Of a DNA stretch of 64,000 nucleotides, positions 30,440 to 41,433 are shown one piece after another. The stretch comes from Megachile rotundata. Its lineage: Eukaryota; Arthropoda; Insecta; Hymenoptera; Megachilidae. The position numbers and the translations under genes are program-made. The stretch covers positions 3,014,501 through 3,078,500 of the forward strand of contig NC_134995.1 in assembly GCF_050947335.1 (NCBI RefSeq), given 5' to 3'. Under the pieces are notes generated by a model that was not told where the DNA came from, did not search any database, and saw only the letters and a list, made by a program, of their open reading frames with translations. Each line of letters opens with the position of its first letter. Positions within the stretch are counted from its first letter, which is position 1.

Positions 30440-33400
30440 ACATTTATTGGTTTTGCAAAGGTAATATTTCTATGCAAATGAGACTATTTATAGTTTTGTA
30501 TAATACTTATATGATCTAATCAGCAAGATGTATTTGTGTGCATATTTTATGCACATCTGCTCATTTTGATTCAATTCGCGGTTAGAGAAAAATACTAACA
30601 ATAAAAGTCCATTATTCTAAAATACTTCTTGAATTTTTTTACTAAATCATAAATCATGTTGTGGTCCTCTGCTACAATCGACTTATGCTACTGTACTTCA
30701 ATGAATGGCACCGAAGATGTAGAAATTTGTGTTAGATGCTTCCAATCTATTTTTTTTTTTTTTTTATGAAGTTGAGTAAGATGCTGATTTCAATGTTTAA
30801 ATAATCGTCTCGTAAATTTTCCATTTTGATGCTTTATGGTTGTTCATGGTCGTTTCAAAATTCAAAAGTTTACAACTTCCTGCAACTAATGTATCATCTA
30901 ATTTTAAGTATTATATCTTTCTGACAATTTCAACAAATTCTTATCCCTTAAAACATTTTTATTTCTAGATGAAATATGTACATTTTCTTTTTATATTTAT
31001 TTTATTTTTACTTTTTAAATATAAGTTTTTATTTTTGCTCTTTAAGACTCTTTAGGATCCCCTTTTTTGATATCGAATAAAATAATCAAGTCCATCAATT
31101 TAGGCATTATCTTTATTTAAAATTTCTTTTTGTTTCCACAAAAGATTTTATCTTTTACAACTTTGACTGCATTTCTTTCAGACACGGTTTTCAAACATAA
31201 AAGCCTATGTTCCTTACAGCAGTGATTATAACCGCGTCACGCTCATACCTGCGACGCTTACAATAATTATTGAGAAATCAATTAACGGCATATGAAGAGG
31301 TATAAAATGTCTAAAATATTGTAAAAGATTGTAAAAAGAATCATATCTCTAATAAATATGGTGATTGCCCCTCTTTACAGTAGGTGATTTTAAATCACAT
31401 ATCTAATAAACATTACTACATACAACAAATTCCAAAAACACGTATCCTCTATTTTATTCCATAGTTTACATACAAGAAGTTGCAAAAAAAATAGATCAAC
31501 ATTTAGTACAACAATTTTAACAAAAAATATAAATTTTCAAAATATTATTTAAACAAATAAAGTTTATTAAAATCTTTTTACGCACAAAAATTCCCTATTT
31601 AAAGACGAACATTTTACAAAAGAAAGCATCCAATTATCTTCTTTAATTCCTGAAATATTCCCAAAAATATGATTTCAGCCCTTAACTTTGGGGGCTATTT
31701 TCACCCCTTCAATATGCACGATTGCCGATAAAAAGAAATACGTATCAAATATTTTTTTGAGAACTATAACTCACATATGTTTCATCAAAATCGGCGTGTC
31801 TGGGTTGGATATGTTCCCTTGTAACAGGAGTAATAAAGTAAAAAATAAATATAAAACTAATATTCATTCCGTGGATGCCACTATAAAACTATCATCCGAA
31901 ACCTCGCTTGTTTAGAAAACATGATATTTCAAATTTGGTACAATGTGTTAGCTAAACAGTTTTTATTACATAAGTTATGATATATGTTTTAGTTATGACC
32001 AACATAACATAAAGTATTTATATCGGTATGCTTTGTTAGTGGCATCTGTATGAAAATACCATATTTCCAAACTGTCTTTTGTCTGTTATTACGAGCTAAC
32101 GCTTTAGTTACAAACCATTTCCTCCGCGGCTTTGTTTTATCTGTTCTATCAAACATGTCAAACTCGTTTACCTCCAAGCACCAAATTAAATATTATAGAT
32201 CTAATTACTAACAATAGTGTTTACTTAATTCGTATATACACTGCTAAAACGGGCCTATCTTTAAAAGATCGTCAGAGTTTTGTTGCTTAAAAAAAATCAA
32301 ATCTTTTGATGAATTCAGTTAAAATGGACCTTTATTTAAATATTTAAAAAAAAAAGCAATACAAATAAGGACGGTATAGTTAAAAACAAAAAAAGATAGA
32401 CGGTCTGCACTTCGGCGCATTTCCTCACTGTAACCAAGGTACAGATCAAACGAGTCATCTGAAATATATAAAATAAAATTATAAGTAAAGGAAATCGATG
32501 CTGTTTTCGGCCTAACCTCCGACCTAATTTGATTATTGAACCCAATGGCATACATGTATAAAAATTATCAAAGTAGCAAGCCCATAATTACGCAAATTTT
32601 TCCAACATTTTATTTTTGTTCTCCAAAATTAGATTTGTTTTCTGGGATGTTTTAGGTTAGGCCGATAGCCACTGATTTGAAATACTACCAAAAAAAATTT
32701 CAAGGTGATCTGAACCTCCGTTTAGGTTGTAGGCTGGTTGCAAGGTCCAAAAATGGTGTTCCGAGAAAAATGCGGTTAAAGTTATATGTATGTGTATGCG
32801 CGGGATAGTGTTATGTGCGATACGGAAACAGGTCTAATAATTGCATAAAGATCCATTAAAAGGAAAAGTGCAAATTTCAAAGAAAACTCACTGTCCATTG
32901 TGTGATTCTGAAATTGTATTTCTGTTTTGCATGTAGCTGGAATGTATTGCGTGGTTAAATCTTTTTAAACCATGTTATTAATCTAAACTTTAAAAATATA
33001 TTCACACATTGGCTCAGAATCTGTAACTAACAGGTTTTGTTAAGTACTGAATGAATACTTTTATTTTTGTAATGTGGTATAAGTTTAAACCACATTCGAG
33101 GACTATTGACTTGTTCCTTGGCATACGTGCGGAATACGATGGAGGAGTTTCATACATATATGTAGATGCAAACATATATGCAGGATCCACGAGAAAAACG
33201 GGGAATATCAATTTTAACGAATTTTGAGCGGAACATCTGTTTGTATGGTTCCATGAGTATTTTTTATCACTTGCTATATCGTTTTACAAATTAAACTTTT
33301 ATGAGTTCTTCAGAAGCCATAGAAATTTGCGATATATCAAAAAATGGCATATGTAAAAGGAGACAATGCAATGTAAGTTATAAGTAAAAGTTGTAAATAA

Positions 33401-34080
33401 TGAGTAAAATAACGAATAAAATGACATTTCATATTGATATCTGGAGAATATGAAGTTGTGACACCATACAGTATTTGACATTAATAGTTTTATAATCTGA
33501 TATTATTTATTTTTCTGTAAGTGAAGGTGTCAAGGAGAAGCAACGGTTAATTAAGTTTTTTTAATGGAATTGTATGGTTGTTTATTTACAATCTAATAGT
33601 GTTTCGAGACGAATATATTAACCTATTATGAAGGGTATTCAAGTCATTCAAGATCATCTGCAGTAAAAAACACATTGCGTCAAAGCAATATTCGAATACA
33701 TATATATCTTTAGTGGCCATTGATATATTGTTCGGGTAATTACTGATAAAGGTCACAAAACAAAAACAAACATTCCATTATATTATATGTATAAAATAAT
33801 TTTGTTCTTGTTTTTAATACAAACTCAATTAATTAAATTGGAAATATTTTATGTTATTCTAAATTCGATCGATTTAAATTGAAATCTACTTCACTGGAAT
33901 TATTACACTAGCCCGACTTTCAAAATATGTACATTAGTCGTTATCAGAAGAAAAAAAAATAAGTAAGTAGAAGTAATTAAAAGAAGAAAGAAATGATTAT
34001 GAAGAAGTCATTAGAATAAGAAAAAAATCATATCAATTCTAGAAAAGTTGTTTACAAGTTATCGGTACATCGTTAATATT
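30440..34080. other. AT-rich intergenic DNA
   Basis: A poly(T) tract lies near 30752-30766. The remaining ORFs are short and unrecognised. I see no complete element or RNA gene. Confidence 0.5.
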
Positions 34081-34092
34081 TTTTTCTTGCAG

Positions 34093-34297
34093 AACCGGCA
34101 TTAGAATTCGAATGATGGTAGAACCGATTTGTCCACTGATCGGGAAACCGTTTCTCCTAAGTGGAACGTTATTAAAAGGGCGTAGGAGAGATTATTGCGA
34201 GTTTGGCGGTTGGTTAGCTCGTCTTAAAGTTGTTTGCCTACGGTTCGTGGCCGATAGCGAGACTTACGTAGAACGTCGTACTGACTTTACTCGTTAA
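34093..34297 (+). CDS. Possible terminal exon of an unrecognised gene
   Basis: A good splice acceptor (TTTTTTTCTTGCAG, ending at 34092) is followed by a frame that stays open for 68 codons to the TAA at 34295. Codon composition and GC content are higher than in the flanks. The translation includes MMVEPICPLIGKPFLLSG and a basic middle, and resembles no family I know. I see no matching upstream exon. This may equally be a GC-rich repeat remnant. Confidence 0.22.
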
Positions 34298-34339
34298 ACA
34301 AGCCCGCAGGCTCTTTTACGTTTCTCCTACAGATACTAT

Positions 34340-36035
34340 GTATATACTGCTAACGTTTTCCATCTTCGTCGTTTCTAGCTTCCATTCGTGCATCACCAGA
34401 CGCTGTTTCATCCAAATGTCCACTGGCTTTCAGGTTACTTTCCAAGTGACTTCCTTCTGGTCGATTGAGCTTACATAATAGGTAAAGCCGAATAAATATG
34501 AATGGCAACGCAAGCAGATAAAGCAGTTGGCATATAAAGAGGTGTGATGAATGTGTCAGTGTAAGTGGAAACGAGAAAGATGGAGAACGAGGAGAGCGGA
34601 GAAGATTAATTCCTTGAAACTCCTATGCGTAGATCTCCTATCCGCAGAGGTAATGTATCGTCAGGGTAAACTTACTAATTTGAACAAGTCAATTTATCGT
34701 TTGACCTGGCAAGCAATGAAACACAATAATGACTTGCATAACATGAATCATGGTATTTCTATTGCGATTAGCGCATTCTCTTATGTATGGCTCGTGTGCA
34801 TCACAACGTTAGTATCATTTATGGTAATAGTCTTTCCATGAACATAGTGTTCCTGTACCAATTATGACGCAGTTATATAAGAACGTCGCCGAATTAACGT
34901 AATCAACGCGATTAGCATTTCAGAAGGAATAATAATTGATATAATGTCCGATGGATAATAATTCATTAATTCACATTAGGTTTGGAATATAATGGGGAAG
35001 TGTAAATAATTTTGAATTTAATTTAATAAACAGTTGTGTTTCACTTTAGACTGGTCGTTGAAAATATTAAAATGTTTTAAAGAAAACCCTCAAATATTTA
35101 ATGGTCTAAAAATTGACCAATATATCCAACGTTTTTAATACTATGTGAACATGATATAAAGTTTATTGTAACAAAATAGATACTAAAATAATATAATCGA
35201 ACTGAAATTAGGCATATCATTTACTTTGACTGATATTAGTACATTTTCAGAAATTACAAAAACTAATTTTTTATTTCTCAAAATCTTTGTTATAACATGT
35301 TTATAGAAAAATTAAAATATTTGTAGCGATTCATATACTTACACGGAGATCGATATATGACAAATGTAAAAATTTACATATATTTTGAATGTTACGACGA
35401 AAATCCTAATGATTTGAACATGATACATCAAATACCTACTTATGTATTTACATAATGGGAAATCACTTAATAAAATTACTGAAATAATATAAAGAGTACA
35501 TAATAGCATTATATTTTATAATATTTGTTTCGGCGAATGTTTGTGTTCATCTTTTTGTACGAAAGGTCAAGCTCGGTGAAATGGTCCAACTACGAAGACA
35601 CATTTTCACCGAAGCAGGTTTATTTTTAAACAATAGGTAAGTCTAATTTCAATTATTTCTACTTGTTTTTTTTTTAATTTAAAGCAGATAAGTATTAATA
35701 AATTTGTTAATTATTAGATTTTTAATTTTTTCTGATGAACAGAAAAGTTATTTTTCCGTCAAAGTGTGCGAATTTATTCTTCTGTATTCCTCTAACGAGA
35801 GACAAGAACAATTTTCGATATTTTATTTCTTATTCCTTTCGAATAATGTATAGAAGTATCGAACAAATTCGATTCATTCGATTTAAGTTAATAACATATA
35901 ATTTGTTTATCTCCTATGTGTAAATAATTCATAATTCGTTCTTATTTTTTTATTACTTTACTCATTATTGGATTTAACTTTGATGTAGCAGTTTTTTGTT
36001 AGCAATTATACGATCACGGTGAAAACATGCTTGTT
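34340..36035. other. AT-rich intergenic DNA
   Basis: A 96-codon ORF at 34551 and other short ORFs have no family signal. Nothing else is supported. Confidence 0.45.
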
Positions 36036-36039
36036 TACA

Positions 36040-36225
36040 ATCACGCTCAGCCGTGAGGCTCGAAGCTATCGCTCACGCGTCCGGGTGCATTCTGTTTTTG
36101 CGTACGGATTGGACAGTGTTTTTCATTAATAATTAAAAAACTAAGCATTTTGGTAAAGAAAAAAGTTGATCAGTATCACCCTAACTACCACCCCCTGAAA
36201 GTATGCTCATCAGTAGCATCATCAC
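36040..36225 (-). repeat. Diverged right-hand end of the long-TIR family
   Basis: It aligns in order with 48870-49045: AGCTATCGCTCACGC, ACAGTGTTTTTCATTAATAA, AAACTAAGC, ATTTTGGTAAAG and ACTACCACCCCCTGAAA. The outermost CACCCTG end is eroded. Confidence 0.65.
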
Positions 36226-36619
36226 TCATATAATCGATGGATATAAGTTATACACATACATTAGCGTAATTATTCATCGCATGCGTCGTAGATAAGTTAA
36301 TTTAACAATGCGTTACATATATCCTAAACAACCGTTTTTTCACACTCTTTAGCTCATCCACCCTAACTTATCGAACCAATATCTTTATTATATAAACATC
36401 CTTTATAAACATCGTTTCTATCTCAATCCACTGAACTGTTATCATCACACAAACATCCTCTAATCTTCTCGGTCAATACAATACCACACCCCAACCAAAT
36501 ACATGAACCACCTCACTCCCTAGTCAAAAGACTGCAAAAAAGACCTTGCAATAAGCCCTCAACAGCGACTTTTACTTTAAGTCCTATTCACGACACTAGC
36601 TGCAGGGTTCGGACCCCTT

Positions 36620-36733
36620 AGATAAGTTTTACTAATTTAATTATTCAATTATCATAATTTTAACATCTGCATTATTATTTCTAAGTTCCATTTTTTGTAA
36701 TACCTTTTACTTCGAACTAAATCTTATATTGTG

Positions 36734-36775
<42 letters not shown>

Positions 36776-36843
36776 AACTTAGAAATAATAATGCAGAAGT
36801 TAAAATTATGATAATTGAATAATTAAATTAGTAAAACTTATCT
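36620..36843. repeat. Foldback: 72-bp inverted arms around a TA microsatellite
   Basis: Arms 36620-36691 and 36772-36843 are reverse complements with a single mismatch. The 80-bp loop contains (TA)n at about 36737-36771. The arms are simple AT-rich DNA and have no transposon-like ends. Confidence 0.9.
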
Positions 36844-37026
36844 ATATATATATATATATTGTATATATGTATATTTACTAAACTTTATTCACTATTTGCT
36901 GTTCTTAGGAGCGTTCATTACATAGAATAGTACCTCGGTTATATTGGATTTAGAGGTGCGAGAAGTAGCCGTACGGAACCCACATGAAACAAAATCCAAC
37001 TATTTTAATCCACACTGTACATGGTG

Positions 37027-37260
37027 ATGCGAGAATTAGCCGCACGGTGTGGACATGGTGTATTTGATATTTGTGCATTAATTGTTCATGGGAAGAAAGC
37101 GACACGGAGATCATCGATACCAGCTAAGAAAGTTATTGCGAGCATTATACAAACCAGCTATCTAAAGCTTCGCGCTGCGTACAGTTAACCCCCACGCAAA
37201 ACCAGTGTAGAAACCCATCACGATCGACCTACCAAAGCGAACGACCATCGACAGGTATTT
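37027..37260 (+). pseudogene. Decayed copy of the small ORF at 17677-17934
   Basis: It starts ATGGTGATGCGAGAATTAGC. After GVFDICAL the frame shifts, then GDHRYQLRKLLRALYKP aligns with GGHRYQLRKILRTLYLP of the intact ORF. Later codons are too diverged to follow. Confidence 0.5.
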
Positions 37261-37537
37261 TTATTTCAAGGAATCGGAACGAACACAAATTATTAAGGAA
37301 GCACTAGGATAAGTTACTGTGCTGCATTTGCGCACACGGGATCCCTGACAGACGACAGACGCACATACCGCGTGGCCAAAAAGATTATGGCTTAGCGTCA
37401 ATACCGGATCTTCGGATTCGAGCGAAGTACTATCCGGGACCAGCATAGCATCCGAGTTCAAACGCAATATGAGCGCTAAAAATTAACTACACCTGTAAAA
37501 TGGAAAAGCAACTTTTATCCAAGGGGCGACTCGTATC

Positions 37538-37690
37538 TACAGGATGTTTCATAACTAGTGTGGGTCCGGGAATGAGTGAATTATTAAAAAAAAACATGGA
37601 TAAATCAAAGTACGAGAATTGCTTGTGACCGGACTCGAGAGCGATAGCTTTGAACCTGGCGGCTACGCGCGAACATGAACAAATCCGGAA
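37538..37690 (+). repeat. Eroded left-hand end of the long-TIR family
   Basis: It has TACAGGATGTTTC, GAATTATTAA and GAGCGATAGCTTTGAA, followed by GGCGGCTACGCGCGAACATGAAC, in the order found at 47168-47380 with a deletion. The homology is weak but collinear. Confidence 0.35.
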
Positions 37691-37699
37691 CAGTCTAAA

Positions 37700-38220
37700 C
37701 ATTTAATAAGAAGCCCTTATGTTAATATTTAGTTAAATAATGATCAGAATAATTAAAAGCAATGTTCACTTATTCATTTTTCGTTAATACGTGATAAGCA
37801 AATTTGATAAAATACCGCATGTGATAAGAATTGAATGAATAGAAAAGAGTCGCTATTAACGGAGGTACTGCATCTAGTAATTATTGTATCTGCATGTACT
37901 GTCCCTGGCCATTGCATAAAGACTACGTACGAAAATTTTACTTTCATGCCTATAACATTATGTTGTATATGGATTAAGGACCGTGTAAGCGTTTATGTGA
38001 GGCTCGAGTATCAATGACGTGTAAAACCAAATTTGGTGAATTCCATAGAAAATGTCTGGAACTTACTCAAAAGACTAGTTTACAACTCTTTAAGCACCAC
38101 ATCATTTGAATTGAAAACAAGAATTACAGATTTTTGAGGAAATAATGAAGATATAAATCATGTAATCAAACAATAAGATACAAGCTATCATCAAAGCAAA
38201 AAGGGTAGAAATATAAGATA
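37700..38220. other. AT-rich intergenic DNA
   Basis: Nothing supported. Confidence 0.5.
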
Positions 38221-38397
38221 TTAACACGTTCACGCCGGCATGACCCACCGGTGGGTCACACTTAATTGTCCCGTGAGCGACGTGTATCACAGGTGGGTTT
38301 TCAAAAAATAAGTTTATTTTATTTTTTGTCAACATTATAAACAAAAATTGAGTATTATAAGCATTAACATTCAATATTTTAAATTGATAACAATTAT

Positions 38398-38640
38398 TTA
38401 TTTATAAGCATGCAACTTTTTAAAACATTCTAAACATAATGCTGGCTGGCCCTTACAAATTTACAATATGTTCTTACTTTTTTACTTTTTTTCGTGGCGT
38501 ATAATCTACCTTGTATTTTCGATAATTGTTTGTAACATTCTTTACATCGTTTTCTTGTTTTTCTGGCAGCCCCTTTGACCGATTGTAGAAAATGTGTGCG
38601 TTTTCTTGACCGTTTTTTTTTTCTATTTTACATTCTTTAA
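38398..38640 (-). pseudogene. piggyBac-like transposase, C-terminal remnant
   Basis: The minus strand encodes RSRKRTHFLQSVKGAARKTR, then RCKECYKQLSKIQGRLYATK and TYCKF. After a one-base shift it reads CKGQPALCLECFKK, with the stop at 38398. The CxxC pairs match the C-terminal cross-brace zinc-binding domain that piggyBac transposases use to bind their element ends. The catalytic core is absent. The position, next to the TTAA end, is as expected for the 3' end of such an element. Confidence 0.7.
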
Positions 38641-39718
38641 TTTCTCTGTGAAAAATTCAAAAAGGAAAAGTGCTAACCGCCCCTGTAGAAGAAAAGATTA
38701 TTTTATCTACCTTTACACTTGATGCAAAAAATGTATGTTCTGAAAATCAATGTCAAAACTGTTTTGATTTCGTATTTAGCGCGTTCGAAGCTTCGAAGGA
38801 GCAACAATGTCGCGCCGCCCGACGAAGCGAAATGTAACGTCCCTGCGACTAGACTCAGGTATTTTACAGCACTTATGAAGCAAAGAGCGGCTTTTGTTTA
38901 TTAAGCGACTCGTTTTTACTATAACTAATTCTAAAAGAATGTGGGATCGTGGTGGCGTGTGGTTAAAGAGTGAAATCTACAGGTTAATACCTTTCATTAA
39001 TTAGGTTTATTCAAATAATGATGAGAAAAAGAGTTATAATTAACAATTACTTTAGTAAATATAAAAATGTATGTGTGACTGAATTCTATAAGCAAATTGG
39101 AGTATAATAGACTTGTTGTTGACGCAAATCGCAGAACGGTAGCTAACTACTTCAATTACGCGGTTTTATAATGATATACGCAACGCAAGAAAATAACGCA
39201 ATTTAATAATGGATCTAGATCCTAACAAAACTGACAGAACAATATTTGGTTAATTACAAAAACTTTAAAATTTGTATTAAATGTAGAACAGTTACTCCTT
39301 GTTTGACTCTAAACTAATTAGATTCATGGCCCTTTTTGTCAGAACACAAATCGACACCCAAAACCTGATCGCTTAATTGGGGAGCCTGCGTTAGCTGGCT
39401 ACTAGAACTACCTAACGCTGCAAGAATCAAGTGACCGACGTGTGACCAACAGGGTTGCAAATACAAATGACTCGACTTTAATTATTTATTGAAATTACTG
39501 AAACGCCACCCAAAAGACACGGGCTTCAGAGTCCAAGCCGCTCAATGATGGGGAGCCTCCGTTAGCTGGCTACTAAACTACCCAGAGCGAACTCCGAGAA
39601 TCTGACGGCGAATTAGTAATTCAGGAAAATAAGAAATATGTATGAGTGACTGGCGAGCTCTCGTTGATGCCTTAGTTTCTTTTGGGGCTGAGCATAGCAC
39701 TCTCCTTACGGAGTTTCA

Positions 39719-39734
39719 GATACAAGACCGTTTG
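39719..39734. repeat. LINE-derived insertion TSD, left copy
   Basis: GATACAAGACCGTTTG, repeated exactly at 45231-45246 after the poly(A). Confidence 0.92.
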
Positions 39735-40426
39735 GGGGATTGGCGTTGGCTGTCGTGGCGAGCGCACGTCTTCGGGGGTCGCTCCGCGATAAATTACAAT
39801 TTTGGTGCGAAAAAGTGGTTTAAGTGTGATAAATAATGTTGTGAAGTGAGGGGAGACCGTGGGGGAAGTGGGCGGTGAAATTTTGTGAAAATCGAAAGTG
39901 GAATAGTGAAGTTATAAATAAAAAACGAAATTTCGGTAATGGCGACCTCCACGCGACGCGAGGAAAAGCATGGGGTGCAAACCCATGAGTAATCGAAAAC
40001 GAGGAAGCGAGTGTTCGGTTCGGAGTGTTCGGATCGACCGCGGAATAAATAAATATGTGCGCGACTTAAATACGATTATTTTTATATATCGCGAGTGAAA
40101 TAGTGCAATTTAAGGGTGAAAGCTGCCCTCGAAGAAGGACTTGCGTGAACACGTGGTCGTGCGGCATGTAGAAGTTGCGAGAGAAAGTCGTAGAAATTAG
40201 ATTAATTAATTATAAAGCAAATGTCATTAGGGATTTAGAGTGCGGGAAGGGGTGAATGAGGCATACTGAATGCACGCGGTGATTGGTTTTGGCTATTTTT
40301 GTATTTTCTTGATAGTAAATAAATAATGGCGTCGGTCAAGCATGCTTCGATATATCGTACGGACACGTGGGCATCTCCGCGCGAGGGAAAGCGTAGAGCG
40401 TAAAGGCCGGTTCACAAACATTCAAC

Positions 40427-40772
40427 ATGGCCGGGGAAGAGTCGCTGCAGGCGCATGGAGAGCGGCCCTTAAGGACGAAGCCTAAAGGCAAAGCGAAGGC
40501 ATGCGGCAACAAGTAAGATGACGGAGGAAGGATCGCCGCAAGCGCTTGGAGAGCTGCCTTCAGGGACGAAGCCTATGGGCAAAGCGGAGGCACGCGGCAA
40601 CAAGCAAGATGGCGGAGACATGGCGCGTTTTTCAAATGGTAAGCGGATTGGTTGAAGCAAGAAGACAGGGAGGAGGAAAAGAGGAAGAGGCGGAACGACA
40701 CGGAACGAAGTGAAGGAAGGAAGAAATAAATAAATAAATAAATTAATTAATAAATGAAGTGAAGTGAATGAG

Positions 40773-40806
<34 letters not shown>

Positions 40807-41250
40807 TTAATTAGTTCATAATTAACAAATAAATTATTATAAATAGTGAAGTGATTAGTAGGTTAATAAATTAATAAATAATAAATAATAAATAATTAAC
40901 AGATAGGCAACTAACTCGGTGTAGTGTTAGGAAAGTGTTGTGAGAGTGCAGTGAAGTGCTAGGAGTGTTGCGGGTACAGGGGAATATACGTAACCACGTG
41001 CGCGAGTGCAGAAGAACAGTGCAAAGCGGGAAAATGACGGAAAAGTGCTGGAAGAACTGTGGAAACGCTCCAGCACTTTGGAAACTCCGAAGACACAACG
41101 ATGGTGGAGAAAAGGGGCCGCACTGAGAATAACCAGAATATCCAGCATGGCGAGGGAAGGAACGCTGCGAACACTTGGAGAGCGGCCCTAAAGGGTGAAG
41201 CAAAAGGATGCAGCAACAAGCAAGACGGCGGAGGCACGGCGCGCTTTTCA
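40427..41250 (+). repeat. Three ~90-100-bp modules in the 5' region of the LINE derivative
   Basis: Modules near 40427, 40518 and 41147 share the order ATGGC/ATGACGG...GGAAG, CGCTGC/CGCCGC, TTGGAGAGC, GAAGCC/GAAGC, CGGCAACAAG and CAAGATGGCGG (or CAAGACGGCGG). Modules 2 and 3 end in a shared GGCGCG-TTTTTCAAA/CTTTTCAAA tail. AAGATGGCGG resembles a YY1/Pho-type core, the kind of site found in LINE promoters. Confidence 0.65.
40726..40905. repeat. AAAT and AAT microsatellites
   Basis: A simple-sequence tract with (AAAT)n near 40726-40760 and (AAT)n near 40769-40806, inside the LINE derivative. Confidence 0.85.
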
Positions 41251-41433
41251 AACGGCAAGAGGAGGGGAAGAAGTAAGAGGACAGCGAGAGGGAGAAGAGG
41301 TAACGGCAAGAGGAGGGAAAGAAGCAAGAGGACAGCGAGAGGGAGAAGAGGAAGAGCAGGAGCAGAAGAAGCGGCGAAACAAAAATAGAAACGACCGATC
41401 AAACGACTCAAACCCGCAAGGGAGGAAACCGGT

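Larger units (their letters stand above)
36290..37460 (+). mobile_element. Diverged relative of the LTR-like repeat at 16889-18093
   Basis: The right-hand half aligns with 17530-18090: the GTGCGAGA(A/C)-TAGCCG(C/T)ACGG hairpin motif twice (near 36955 and 37025), then the decayed ORF (HRYQLRK region near 37110), then GGGATCCCTGACA, ACCGCGTGG and ACTATCCGG. The left part is C/T-rich like the leader of the other copy and is interrupted by the foldback at 36620-36843. Exact ends are unclear. Confidence 0.5.

Noticed and set aside
31989..32177. Possible copia fragment (short block TKHTDINT)
   Set aside because: Only one short resemblance, and it lies upstream of the copia remnant where it should lie downstream. 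Not enough to call.
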